64,000 nt of DNA from Bradyrhizobium arachidis (GTDB lineage: Bacteria > Pseudomonadota > Alphaproteobacteria > Rhizobiales > Xanthobacteraceae), in contig NZ_CP030050.1 in assembly GCF_015291705.1 (NCBI RefSeq), forward strand, positions 6,014,001-6,078,000, read 5' to 3'. Positions 46,044 to 54,849 of this stretch are shown here, piece by piece. The number at the start of each line of letters is the position of its first letter. Position 1 is the first letter of the stretch. The notes beneath the pieces are model-generated. The model saw nothing but the letters and a program-made list of their open reading frames with translations, was not told the DNA's origin and searched no databases. Both the position numbers and the translations under genes were made by a program.

Positions 46044-46652
46044 CTACGCGCGCCAGAACTCCGCCAGCTCTTCGGCGGTCACGAGATCCACCTGGCCGTG
46101 AAAGCGGGTGCGGTACATCGTCATCAGCGCATCGTGTCCGACGTCGGATGAGCTGCACAGCGCGTCCTCGACGATGACGACCCTGAAACCGAGATCGACC
46201 GCGCTAAGGACCGTCGACAGAACGCAGACATCCGTCTCTGCCCCGGTGATGACGACCGCGCCGACGTGCTTTTCGACCAACAGGGTCGCAAGACCGGGAT
46301 TGCTGAACGCCGAATAGGCCGGCTTGTCGATGACGACGGCCGGCGGAACGAACCGGCCGAGCGCCGGCACCAGCTCGAGCGCGGATAGCGGCAGGTGCCG
46401 GCGCGTAGCCTCGCGCCAACGGTGAAAATAGCTCTGCCATTGTCCGGGCCGATCTTCCGGACCCTGCGGCGTGATGAAGCGCGTGAAGATCGTCCTGGCC
46501 TGGTAGCGCGAAGCGATGGCGGCAATCGTCGGCAACACCCGTTCCATCCACGGCGTCGCCCACAGCCCGCCGGGCGCGAAAATATTCTGCATGTCGATGC
46601 AGAGGTGAACGGCGTTCGTGATATCGGCGACTTTCGACGTGCTGTCCCTCAT
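46044..46652 (-). CDS. isochorismatase-like cysteine hydrolase
   Basis: 202 residues. Catalytic triad of the family visible: D20 in 'LCIDMQN', K110 in 'VIDKPAYSAF', C143 in 'ETDVCVLST', with the cis-peptide region 'VITGAETD'. Members split amides or ethers (nicotinamidase, ureidomalonase, isochorismatase); the exact substrate is unknown. The ATG at 46652 has GAGGA ahead. It starts 24 bp after the stop of the molybdopterin oxidoreductase, so the two are likely one transcript. Confidence 0.88.
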   Translation of the reverse strand: MRDSTSKVADITNAVHLCIDMQNIFAPGGLWATPWMERVLPTIAAIASRYQARTIFTRFITPQGPEDRPGQWQSYFHRWREATRRHLPLSALELVPALGRFVPPAVVIDKPAYSAFSNPGLATLLVEKHVGAVVITGAETDVCVLSTVLSAVDLGFRVVIVEDALCSSSDVGHDALMTMYRTRFHGQVDLVTAEELAEFWRA

Positions 46653-46675
46653 CGTCCTCAACCGCCAGCTCGCGT

Positions 46676-48997
46676 TCAAGTCGCCGAAATCGGAGCGTCT
46701 TCGTCATCGAGGATCTCGGGCGGGATGTCCTTGAACAGCCGTACCGGAACGGATTTCGCCGCGGGGACCTTGCTGCCCTCCGCATAGTGCCAGAGCGGTA
46801 TCAACACGTTGCATTCCGGATAGTAGCCCGCGACGCTCCTGCGTGGGATGCCGTAGGGCACGACCTGGAGCTCGCTCAAGCTGCGCTCGACGCCGTCGCC
46901 CGCTTCCGTCACCAGCGTGACGGTATCCCCCGACTTCAGCCCGTCGTCCTCCATGTCGGCAGGATTCATGAACACGACGTAGCGACCGCCCGTGATGCCG
47001 CGAAAGCGATCGTCCTCGGTATAGATCGTGGTGTTGAACTGCCCGTCCGCGCGCATCGTCATCAACTCGTAGATGCCGTCGCTTTCGCGCGGCGGCGCGA
47101 AGGCCGCCTTCGGAACCGTGAAGTTCGCTTTGCCGTTCGGGGTCTTCCACTTCCGTTCGCGGGCCGCGAGCGGCCGCGCAAAGCCGCCGGGCTCGAACAT
47201 CCGCGCATTGAAGTCCTTGAATTGATCGGGATAGGTGCGCTCGATGGCGTCCCTAACCTTCGAATAATCGGCGACCCAGGCGTCCCAACCGACATCGGGA
47301 TTGGGCTTCAATGTCGCTTTGGCGAGACCGGCAATGATCGCCGGCTCCGACAGAAGATGTTCGGCCACCGGCCTGCGCTGGCCGCGCGAGCCATGGATGC
47401 AAGCGGTGGAATCCTCCATCGACACCGCCTGCGCGCCGCTCGCCTGCTGGTCGATCTCAATTCGGCCGAGGCACGGCAGAAGGTATGTGATCTCTCCAGG
47501 CACGAGATGGGTACGGTTGAGCTTGGTCGCGATCTGCACCGACAGGCGCAGGTGTGACCATGCGGGCTCCATCAAGGACCGTTCGGGAACAGCGCGCAGG
47601 AAATTGCCGCCAAGGCTGACGAAGCCGCGAACCTCGCCCTTCAGGATGCCCTCGCAGGCGTCCACCGTCGACAAACCATCCCATCGGGGCGGCTCGAAGC
47701 CGTAGAGCTCGGCAAGCTTGTCGAGCGGCACGAGCTTGGTCTTTTCGGAGATGCCGACCGTGCGCTGGCCCTGGACATTGGAATGGCCCCGGATCGGCGA
47801 GATCCCGGCGCCACGCTTGCCGATATTGCCACGCAGAAGCAGCAGGTTGACGATCATCTTCGCCGTCTCAACGCCGTGCCTGTGCTGGGTGACGCCCATG
47901 CCGTAATTCGCGATCACGGCGTTCGCCGCCATGTAGGTGTTCGCGGCCGCCAGCATTGCCGACTGCGGCAGGCCGGACGCCCGCTCGATCTCGTTCCAGT
48001 CCTGCGCGCGGCAGAATGCGGCGAACTCGTCAAAGCCAGAGGTGTGCTGCGTGATGAAGTCGACATCGATCACGCGCGGCTCGCCGGATTTTACGGCGCG
48101 ATCATCCGCCTCGATCACCAATTTGCAGATCCCGATGATGGCCGCAGCGTCGCCGCCGACCCGCACCTGATAATATTGCGAGCTGATCCGGGTCCCGCCC
48201 GCAATCATCTGGACCGGATTTTGCGGATTGACAAAGCGCTCCAAGCCGCGCTCGCGAAGCGGATTGAAGGTCACGATCGGCACACCGCGCTGCGCCGCCT
48301 CCTGGAGCGGATGCAGCATGCGCGGCGCGTTGGTCGTGGTGTTGTGGCCGAAGAAGAAGACGCAATCGGTGGTCTCGAAATCCTCCAGCTGCACCGTGCC
48401 GACGGGAACGCCGATCACCTCCGGCAGCGCCACCGATGTGGTCTCGTGGCACATGTTGGAACTATCGGGGAAATTGCTGGTGCCGTACATCCGGCCGAAC
48501 AATTGGTACATGTAGCTCGCTTCGAGCGAGGCACGACCGGACGTGTACATGATGACGGAACGCGGATCGAGGCGGTTCAGCTCGGCGCCGATCTCGCGGA
48601 AGGCCTCGTCCCAGCCGACCGGCAGATATTTGTCGCTGGCGCGATCGTACCGCATCGGCGTCGTCAGGCGCCCCTGCTCCTCCAGTTGATGGTCGGACCA
48701 GGTTTGAAGCTCGGCCAGCCTGTGCTGTGCAAAAAACTCCGGCGTCACGGTCTTGCGCGTGATCTCCCAGGCCGTTGCCTTGGCGCCATTCTCGCAGAAC
48801 TCGAACGGACGCGGTTTCGCCGGCTTGGCCCAGGAACAGCTCACGCACATGTAGCCATCGGACTTGTTCTGCTTGAGCAGGATCTCGCTGCCGAGGATCG
48901 CGACCTCTTCCTGTGTCAGGATGTGAGCAACGGCGTTGAGCGAGCCCCAGCCACCTGCCGGAGCATCATAGGTCTCGACCTTTGCCTTTTGCCGCAT
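46676..48997 (-). CDS. FdhF/YdeP-type molybdopterin oxidoreductase
   Basis: 773 residues, cytosolic, no twin-arginine signal. The N-terminus 'DGYMCVSCSWAKPAKPRPFE' then 'FCENGAKATAWE' matches YdeP, where the cysteines replace a 4Fe-4S set. Molybdopterin-binding regions: 'VGWDEAFREIGAEL', 'SNMCHETTSVALPEVIG', 'GHNTTTNAPRMLHPLQEA', and a C-terminal dinucleotide-binding barrel. The ATG at 48997 follows GAAGGA; a frame to 49210 is not family-like. Relatives are linked to acid or nitrogen stress; the substrate is not known. It is divergent from fdhD. Confidence 0.9.
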   Translation of the reverse strand: MRQKAKVETYDAPAGGWGSLNAVAHILTQEEVAILGSEILLKQNKSDGYMCVSCSWAKPAKPRPFEFCENGAKATAWEITRKTVTPEFFAQHRLAELQTWSDHQLEEQGRLTTPMRYDRASDKYLPVGWDEAFREIGAELNRLDPRSVIMYTSGRASLEASYMYQLFGRMYGTSNFPDSSNMCHETTSVALPEVIGVPVGTVQLEDFETTDCVFFFGHNTTTNAPRMLHPLQEAAQRGVPIVTFNPLRERGLERFVNPQNPVQMIAGGTRISSQYYQVRVGGDAAAIIGICKLVIEADDRAVKSGEPRVIDVDFITQHTSGFDEFAAFCRAQDWNEIERASGLPQSAMLAAANTYMAANAVIANYGMGVTQHRHGVETAKMIVNLLLLRGNIGKRGAGISPIRGHSNVQGQRTVGISEKTKLVPLDKLAELYGFEPPRWDGLSTVDACEGILKGEVRGFVSLGGNFLRAVPERSLMEPAWSHLRLSVQIATKLNRTHLVPGEITYLLPCLGRIEIDQQASGAQAVSMEDSTACIHGSRGQRRPVAEHLLSEPAIIAGLAKATLKPNPDVGWDAWVADYSKVRDAIERTYPDQFKDFNARMFEPGGFARPLAARERKWKTPNGKANFTVPKAAFAPPRESDGIYELMTMRADGQFNTTIYTEDDRFRGITGGRYVVFMNPADMEDDGLKSGDTVTLVTEAGDGVERSLSELQVVPYGIPRRSVAGYYPECNVLIPLWHYAEGSKVPAAKSVPVRLFKDIPPEILDDEDAPISAT

Positions 48998-49120
48998 GAC
49001 ATGTCCTTCGATCGTGCAAGCCCTGCACGCGAAGAACCCGAGATCCGATCGCAAGTTCCTGGACGTTTCGGAACCTTGCTCGCGCTCGCGCGTCGATGAA
49101 CAGACGTAAGGCAAGCATTC

Positions 49121-49978
49121 ATGCACGGCTCCCAATTCAGCGCACGCGATCGTGCCTCTGCCCCCAAGGCCTCGGTGAAAATGCCCCGGCTCACGTCGAG
49201 CGGCATGCATGACGCGCGCGTCATGGCCGAGGAATATCCAGTGGCGCTCGTCTACGACGGAACGACCGCCGCCGTGCTGATGGCCAGCCCCGGCGATCTG
49301 ACCGACCTCGCCCTGGGATTCAGCCTGACCGAGGGGATCATCACGGACATCGGCGAGATCGAGGAGCTCACGGTCGTGCCCAGCGCCGACGGCATCGAGC
49401 TGCGGCTATGGTTGCGGCCGAACGCGGGGCGCCTGCTGAAGCAACGACGCCGGCACCTCGTCGGACCGACCGGTTGCGGCCTGTGCGGCATCGAAAGCTT
49501 GCATGAAGCCCGCCGCATCGCACAGCCAGTCGAGCGGCCGACTGGCCTCACGTCCGAACAGGTCAGTTCGGCCATCGCGGCGCTCTCCGAGTCGCAAATC
49601 CTCAATCACGTGACACGCGCCACTCACGCGGCCGGATTTTTCGAGCCGGGCAGCAGGATCATGATCGTGCGGGAGGATGTCGGCCGCCACAATGCGCTGG
49701 ACAAGCTCGCCGGCGCTCTCGCGCGCGAAGGGACATCCGGGCGCGCGGGCGCCGTCGTTCTCACCAGCCGCATCTCGGTGGAGATGGTGCAGAAGACCGC
49801 TGCGATCGGTGCCGGCGTGATCGTCGCCATGTCGGCGCCGACCGCACTGGCCGTGCGAACGGCGGAGGCCAGCGGCATCACGCTGGTCGGTGTCGCGCGG
49901 GGGAACGAATTCGAAATCTTCAGCCATCCGGCGCGGGTGTCGATGTCCGAGGCCGAGGCAGATGCAGCGTCGGGCTGA
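49121..49978 (+). CDS. fdhD: formate dehydrogenase accessory sulfurtransferase FdhD
   Basis: 285 residues. FdhD moves sulfur from a cysteine desulfurase to the molybdenum cofactor of formate dehydrogenase-type enzymes. The conserved pair C119-x-x-C122 in 'GPTGCGLCG' and later 'REDVGRHNALDKLAGA' and 'AAIGAGVIVAMSAPTALAV' are the standard family blocks. It sits head-to-head with the YdeP-type enzyme, with 123 bp between, and is the likely maturase for it. Confidence 0.93.
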   Translation: MHGSQFSARDRASAPKASVKMPRLTSSGMHDARVMAEEYPVALVYDGTTAAVLMASPGDLTDLALGFSLTEGIITDIGEIEELTVVPSADGIELRLWLRPNAGRLLKQRRRHLVGPTGCGLCGIESLHEARRIAQPVERPTGLTSEQVSSAIAALSESQILNHVTRATHAAGFFEPGSRIMIVREDVGRHNALDKLAGALAREGTSGRAGAVVLTSRISVEMVQKTAAIGAGVIVAMSAPTALAVRTAEASGITLVGVARGNEFEIFSHPARVSMSEAEADAASG

Positions 49979-50114
49979 GCTGCGCAGCCGAATTCACGCG
50001 TACATCCCGCGTCCTTCTTACCTGGGAGGTAATCGACCGGCCTCGGTCGCGTGATGCATCCTCACCTCGACTGGCGGCAATTCCCGCCAGGGCGAACATC
50101 AAGGCAATTCACCC

Positions 50115-50420
50115 ATGCCGGTTACCTACGCCATCAAGTTCGACGTCGTGCCTGAGCAGCGCGAAAATTTTCTGCGGTTGCTCGGGACGGTGCTCGATGC
50201 GATGCGGAACGAGCCGACATTCCACCAGGCGGTCCTGCACCGCGATCCGGCGTCCGAATATCGCTTCATGCTCTACGAGACCTGGGAGAGCCATGAAGAG
50301 GTCCTGAATGTCCAGATCAAGCGATCCTATCGCGACGCCTGGCACGAGGCGCTTCCCGGGTTGCTCACGCGCGATCGCGATATCGAGATCTGGGAGCCGC
50401 TGCGGAGCGACCATCGTTGA
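50115..50420 (+). CDS. ABM-domain putative quinol monooxygenase
   Basis: 101 residues, a single antibiotic-biosynthesis-monooxygenase (dimeric alpha/beta barrel) domain: 'TYAIKFDVVPEQRENFLRLL', 'EPTFHQAVLHRDPASEYRFM' and 'LYETWESHEEV'. These small cofactor-free enzymes oxidise quinols such as anthrones or chlorinated phenols. Substrate unknown. It lies about 135 bp after fdhD on the same strand. Confidence 0.85.
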   Translation: MPVTYAIKFDVVPEQRENFLRLLGTVLDAMRNEPTFHQAVLHRDPASEYRFMLYETWESHEEVLNVQIKRSYRDAWHEALPGLLTRDRDIEIWEPLRSDHR

Positions 50421-50556
50421 ATCTTAACTGAAATCACACCATAGCCGCCCCGGCGCGAGAGCTTTCGCGCCGATCCATTCAATTTGAAACAATTGCTTAG
50501 CGGGATCGCGAGCGGTCTTTGCGAACCTCCCACCCGGAATCCGGTGGGGAATGGGC

Positions 50557-51285
50557 ATGACGAAGTTCTGCATGGAGGGGCGGACCGCCAGACGGCTTCG
50601 CGCGTGGACCGCCGCCGCGGCTGCCGCGGCCGCCCTGTTCGTCTGGGATGCGCTCCCGGCTCACGCCTTCCTTGCCCGTCCGGCGCTGTTCGCCGCGATC
50701 GGCAACGCGACCAAGGCGCCCAATGGCTGGCTCCAGCTCTGCGCTGCAAACGCCGACGAATGCAAGCCTTCGGCCGATCAGGCGCGCGACGTGACGCTCA
50801 CGCCGGAGCTGCTCCAGCAACTCTACGACATCAACAAATACGTCAACGATCGCGTGACCTGGACCAGCGATACCGAGCTCTATGGAAAAACCGAGCGCTG
50901 GGCCTACCCGCTCGACCGCGGCGATTGCGAGGACATGGTCCTGCTCAAGCGCAAGCTGCTCGCGAAGACCGGCTGGCCCCAGGGCGCGCTGCTCATCACC
51001 ATCGTCGAGGAGCGCGGCCAGACCAGGACACGCCATGCCGTCCTGACCGTCCGGTCCGATCGGGGCGAAATGATCCTCGACAACCAGACGCCAGAAATCC
51101 TATTCTGGTACGAGACGAACTATCGCTATTTATCGCGCCAGAGCGCGACGGATCCAAACGTCTGGGTATCGTTCGGTGCCGAGCCGGCCAAACCGGCCGT
51201 TGAGCTCGCGTTGTCGGCTTCGCCGCTCCCCGCGTCCCTTGCCTCGTCCTTCCCCTTGCCTCCCCCTTTGGGGATCAGGCCCTAA
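50557..51285 (+). CDS. transglutaminase-like cysteine peptidase (BTLCP)
   Basis: 242 residues with a signal peptide (helix 'AAAAAAALFVWDALPAHA'). The BTLCP triad is visible: cysteine in 'YPLDRGDCEDMVLLKRKLL', histidine in 'TRHAVLTVRS', aspartate in 'MILDNQTPE'. LapG, a periplasmic adhesin-cleaving protease, is the best known relative. GGGGA lies six bases before the ATG at 50557 and next to one at 50551. The TAA stop is inside an interspersed repeat. It lies about 1 kb from an exopolysaccharide locus, so biofilm control is plausible. Confidence 0.88.
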   Translation: MTKFCMEGRTARRLRAWTAAAAAAAALFVWDALPAHAFLARPALFAAIGNATKAPNGWLQLCAANADECKPSADQARDVTLTPELLQQLYDINKYVNDRVTWTSDTELYGKTERWAYPLDRGDCEDMVLLKRKLLAKTGWPQGALLITIVEERGQTRTRHAVLTVRSDRGEMILDNQTPEILFWYETNYRYLSRQSATDPNVWVSFGAEPAKPAVELALSASPLPASLASSFPLPPPLGIRP

Positions 51286-51385
51286 AGCGCGATGAGATGA
51301 GGATGAATCGTCATCGCGCTTTACGTTATTGTTTGAGCATAATCTTTTCGGAAAACCGCTGCGCACTTTTCCGGATCATGCCCTA
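51284..51385 (+). repeat. 100-bp intergenic palindromic repeat, copy 3
   Basis: Nearly identical to the copy at 11320 (AAAGCGCGATGA...TCATCGCGCTTT then CGGAAAACCGCTGCGCACTTT). It begins inside the TAA stop of the cysteine peptidase gene, exactly as copy 1 does in tehA, and lies between convergent genes. Confidence 0.85.
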
Positions 51386-51485
51386 GCGCCATGCCCGTTT
51401 CGAGGACATCGGAACGGGGCTTCCGGATTCTCGTTTTGACGCACTTTCCCGATGTGAGCCGGCGTTCACTTCGCTCGCAGACGCG

Positions 51486-51851
51486 CTAGCCCTTCTCGGG
51501 GCGCCGGAGCCGCGGCTCCTGGCGTGCGCGCAGCTCCTCCTCGTACTTCAGCTTCTCGAGCAACATGTCAGTTACAAGACGTCGCAGTTGCGCGTTTTCC
51601 ACCTCGAGGCGCTTGATGGTGTCTTCGGAGCTGGCATCGCGCGGAACGCTCGAGCCGATCTCGATCGCGCCGCCTGTCCCATCCATCGCCGGCTCGGGAG
51701 ATTTGAGCATCTTCTTCCAGCGATGATAGGTCATGATGCTGACGCCGAGCGCCTTCGATATCTCGCGCTGGGTCTTGCCTCTGGCCGCGAGTTGATCCGC
51801 CTGGGCCAACTTGTCCGAAATTTCCCGCGAATCATGTCTCCTGCCGACCAT
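51486..51851 (-). CDS. solo IS3-type OrfA / HTH protein
   Basis: 121 residues from 'MVGRRHDSREISDKLAQADQ' (GAGAGGG upstream). The helix-turn-helix 'GKTQREISKALGVSIMTYHR' and a heptad-rich coiled coil 'IKRLEVENAQLRRLVTDMLL' are those of IS3-family OrfA proteins. There is no OrfB, no inverted repeat and no frameshift window around it, and homologues stand alone beside polysaccharide loci in Bradyrhizobium as far as I recall. It could be a domesticated transposase used as a regulator. Two DNA dyads lie in its leader. Confidence 0.65.
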   Translation of the reverse strand: MVGRRHDSREISDKLAQADQLAARGKTQREISKALGVSIMTYHRWKKMLKSPEPAMDGTGGAIEIGSSVPRDASSEDTIKRLEVENAQLRRLVTDMLLEKLKYEEELRARQEPRLRRPEKG

Positions 51852-51873
51852 CTCGCCCTCTCCGGCCAATGTC

Positions 51874-51930
51874 CCCGCTTTGCCCTAGCAAAGCGGGATT
51901 AGTTAACCTTTTCAACTTACTAATGAAAAG
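51874..51930. promoter_or_regulatory. two dyads ahead of the solo HTH gene
   Basis: CCCGCTTTG...CAAAGCGGG (51874-51897, perfect, short loop) and CTTTTCA...TGAAAAG (51908-51930). Both lie in the leader/promoter zone of the leftward HTH gene, so they could be operators or an mRNA hairpin. Confidence 0.5.
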
Positions 51931-52275
51931 TAGCTTCGTAGCGACAGGCTTGGCGCGAATTGTCCCCACAGTAAAGCCTTCTGCGCGGCCATCGCATTGC
52001 CGATGGTTAATTTGCGCTCGCCCGATGCCCCCGGCCGGTCCCGCGGCCCTGTTAGCACACACCGGCGTCCTGCCAAAATTCCCCTCCAGACTCAGGTCGC
52101 CTTCAACCCCTGGAGCCTGCATCGCAAATTCGATCGCGGATTTAAAGGAAAAATCGGAGCTGCGGCCAGCGGCCGGTAATCCCGCCCGCCCGCACGGAGC
52201 CACAGTGGGTCCGGAAGATGAGGATGATCTTCTGTTACCCTAATCTGAGGTTGCGATTGAGCGCAGCTTCAACTT
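51931..52275. other. intergenic region between BY-kinase and solo HTH gene
   Basis: 345 bp, leftward transcripts on both sides. Contains no credible gene or clear T-rich terminator for the kinase gene; a HTH-gene promoter is expected here. Confidence 0.45.
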
Positions 52276-54540
52276 TTAATAATAGCCGTTCTGGCCGCCG
52301 ACGGCATCCAGCGTCTCATGCCGGCTGAATTCCTTGAGGTCGACCTTGTTGAGGACCACACCGAGCAACCGCTCGTAGATCTCGGGAGCTCCGAGCAACT
52401 GCTGTCGCACCGTGTTCTTGCGCGATCGGCCCCACTCGATCACCTGAACATATGAATCGATCATACCTGCCGTTCCGCGCACCTCGGCGACAGGACCGAG
52501 CGGCGGCAGGTCGATGATAATGTACTCATATGTCTCCCGCAGCTGCTCGATCAGCATCTTGAGCGCCTCCGAGCCGAGAAGCTCTCTGCCGTGAGCATCA
52601 CGGGACCCGAGGACCGTCGGCAGGAAGGCGGGCCCGCGCGCGGTGCGAACGGCATCGTGCAGTCCGACCTCTCCGGCGAGAACCTCGAGCAGGCCGCTCG
52701 CCGCATCCGGGGCCATCGCCCGGCTCAGCGTCGGATTGCGGAGATCGCCGTCGACCAGAATGACCTTCTTGCCGACATGCGCGATCAGCTCCACGAAATT
52801 GCTGGCGATCGTCGACTTGCCTTCGTCCGGCAGCGTCGAGATCAAACCGACGACCCTGCTGCGCTGGCCCGCGGTGCTGACTTCGACCGCCACCTTGATC
52901 GAGCGCAACGAGGCGGCAAACAGCGACGATGGATCGAGCACCACCCGGCCGAGCATCGCATCTGCGCCGGCGGGCATGACGGCAGCATCCTGCATGGCGT
53001 TTCGCCGCCATCGCGCGAGCAGGCGCGATCGCGGCGGAGCGTCGAGCAGCGGCACGACGGCGAGGCATTTGACCTGAAGGGTTTCGTGGACTTGCCGCCT
53101 GCTCCGGAACACCGGATCGAGCGCCTCGCGCAGGCCGGCAACCGCAAGACTCAACGCAATGCCAAGCACCGTTGCGACGCCCAGGACGACGGAGGCCCGG
53201 GGGCTGCTCTTCTGCTTGGGCGCGGTTGCCGCGCTGATGATGCGGGACTCGGTGATCGGGAACGATTGCTGCTGGATCGCCTCCATATAGCGCTGGAGGA
53301 AGCTGTCATAGATCGTATGGATCGCCTGGGCGTTGCTTTCGAGCTCGCGCAAGCCGATACGCTCGCGGTTGGTGATGCGCGCATCCGAGACCATGTCCGC
53401 CAGCTTGTTCTTGATCGACTGTTCCCGAGCCGTCGCGATCTCATAATCGCTCTTGGTGCTTTCGGCGATGCGGCGCAGCTCGTCGGTGATGGACTGGCGG
53501 ATCTGGTCCATCTGGGCGCGCACATTGATCGCGGCCTGATGGTCGCTTCCATAGCGTTGCGAGAGGAGGCCTTCGCGCGCGGCGAGATCGAGATACTGGT
53601 TGCGCAGCCGGATGACGATCTCGCTTCGCAATGAATCCACCACGGAGGCATCGGGGATCTCCATCTTGAGGACCTCCTGGATGCGATCGAGCCGCGCCTT
53701 CGCCTCGGTGCTCGCGGCGCGCGCGGTGCTCAGCTGGCTGGAAATCTCCGCAAGCTGCTGTTCCTCGAGCGAGCGAGCGCTGGCGCTGGCGCCGCCGGCC
53801 GCAGGAGCGACGGCGATGTCGAAGATCTTGTTCTTTTCCTTGTAGTCGAGCACGGCGCGATCGACGGCCGAGACCTGCTCGCGCAGCTCGGTGATCCGGT
53901 CCTGGAGCCATTTGCTGGCGCGCCGCGTGGCCTGGTATTTCGATTCCAGCTGATCGACGATGTAGGCCTCGGCAATGCCGTTGGCGATCTCAGCGGCGCG
54001 ATTCGGGCGCAGCGAGCTAAAGGCAATGTCGAGGACGTAAGTGCGGCCGACCCGGCTGATGCTGCGCTGACGCAGCAAGGCATCCAGGGCCTGGGACTGC
54101 CGGCTTTCGGCGTCCTGCGCCGAATTGCCGGATCCCCAAAGCCGCGCTCCGTTGCCTGCGAACTCCGGGTCCTCCGTCAGCCGCATCTCCTTGACCACGG
54201 ACAGCCCGAGTCCTTCGGATTTCAGCACTTCGACCTGGGTTTCGACCTGCGTGGTGTCGAGCGGCGTGTCCGAGAACGACACCTGCTGCGGTTGCAGGAC
54301 ACGCAATTTGCTGGAGTCGATCTGCATCATCGCATGCGCGGTGTAGCGCGCAGGCGTCGTCAGCAGATAGACGAGGCCAAGACCGATCGAACAGGCGGTG
54401 ACGATGACAAAGACGAGATATTGGCGGCGAATGAAGCCCCATATCTGTTCGACCAGATCGGACACGGAAATGGTACCGCCGAGACTCTCGCGGTCGATCT
54501 GATCGATTGGCTTGGCTGGTACTGCCGTTCGGGTATCCAT
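52276..54540 (-). CDS. Wzc/ExoP-type bacterial tyrosine kinase (exopolysaccharide co-polymerase)
   Basis: 754 residues. An N-terminal Wzz domain (about 25-470) has two membrane helices (about 40-62 and 450-470) and a long periplasmic coiled coil. The C-terminal BY-kinase domain has Walker A 'TLPDEGKST' (569-577), Walker A' 'VILVDGDLR' (593-601) and 'IIIDLPPL' (674-681). The tyrosine cluster at the very end is reduced to two residues (Y753, Y754), less than the E. coli Wzc cluster. Role: controls polymer length and export by cycling autophosphorylation. It is the last leftward gene of the locus. Confidence 0.9.
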   Translation of the reverse strand: MDTRTAVPAKPIDQIDRESLGGTISVSDLVEQIWGFIRRQYLVFVIVTACSIGLGLVYLLTTPARYTAHAMMQIDSSKLRVLQPQQVSFSDTPLDTTQVETQVEVLKSEGLGLSVVKEMRLTEDPEFAGNGARLWGSGNSAQDAESRQSQALDALLRQRSISRVGRTYVLDIAFSSLRPNRAAEIANGIAEAYIVDQLESKYQATRRASKWLQDRITELREQVSAVDRAVLDYKEKNKIFDIAVAPAAGGASASARSLEEQQLAEISSQLSTARAASTEAKARLDRIQEVLKMEIPDASVVDSLRSEIVIRLRNQYLDLAAREGLLSQRYGSDHQAAINVRAQMDQIRQSITDELRRIAESTKSDYEIATAREQSIKNKLADMVSDARITNRERIGLRELESNAQAIHTIYDSFLQRYMEAIQQQSFPITESRIISAATAPKQKSSPRASVVLGVATVLGIALSLAVAGLREALDPVFRSRRQVHETLQVKCLAVVPLLDAPPRSRLLARWRRNAMQDAAVMPAGADAMLGRVVLDPSSLFAASLRSIKVAVEVSTAGQRSRVVGLISTLPDEGKSTIASNFVELIAHVGKKVILVDGDLRNPTLSRAMAPDAASGLLEVLAGEVGLHDAVRTARGPAFLPTVLGSRDAHGRELLGSEALKMLIEQLRETYEYIIIDLPPLGPVAEVRGTAGMIDSYVQVIEWGRSRKNTVRQQLLGAPEIYERLLGVVLNKVDLKEFSRHETLDAVGGQNGYY

Positions 54541-54849
54541 CGTTGTCCGCCGAGGATCCGCGCCAACGGCGCGCCCTCGTCCAAATCCTCAACCTTCCGG
54601 CCGCGTGACGAGCGTCTTGGGCCACCGGAAACGCTCCGCCGAAGCCGATCGTCCGGTCCCTACGCACAAGACGTATCGTCGCCCGCTTCAACGAAATAAA
54701 ACAGACGACGTCAGCGTCATCTGCACGTCACAAGTGGCGAGGGCACATGCGATCGCTCTCGCCACTGCGTTCCGATCAGCTCGACACGGCTCAACCATGA
54801 ACCGGCGTGATCGTCTCGAGATCGTCTACCGGACCGGTCCGCTGGAGAG
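54541..54849. other. intergenic region upstream of the BY-kinase gene
   Basis: 309 bp between the beta-helix gene end and the kinase start. No gene seen. Likely a separate promoter for the kinase; no motif recognised. Confidence 0.45.

Noticed and set aside
47783..49099. 438-codon plus-strand frame opposite the YdeP-type gene
   Set aside because: Shadow frame, no domain.
51486..51851. Intact IS3 insertion sequence
   Set aside because: No OrfB, no terminal inverted repeats and no target duplication seen; treated as a solo gene.
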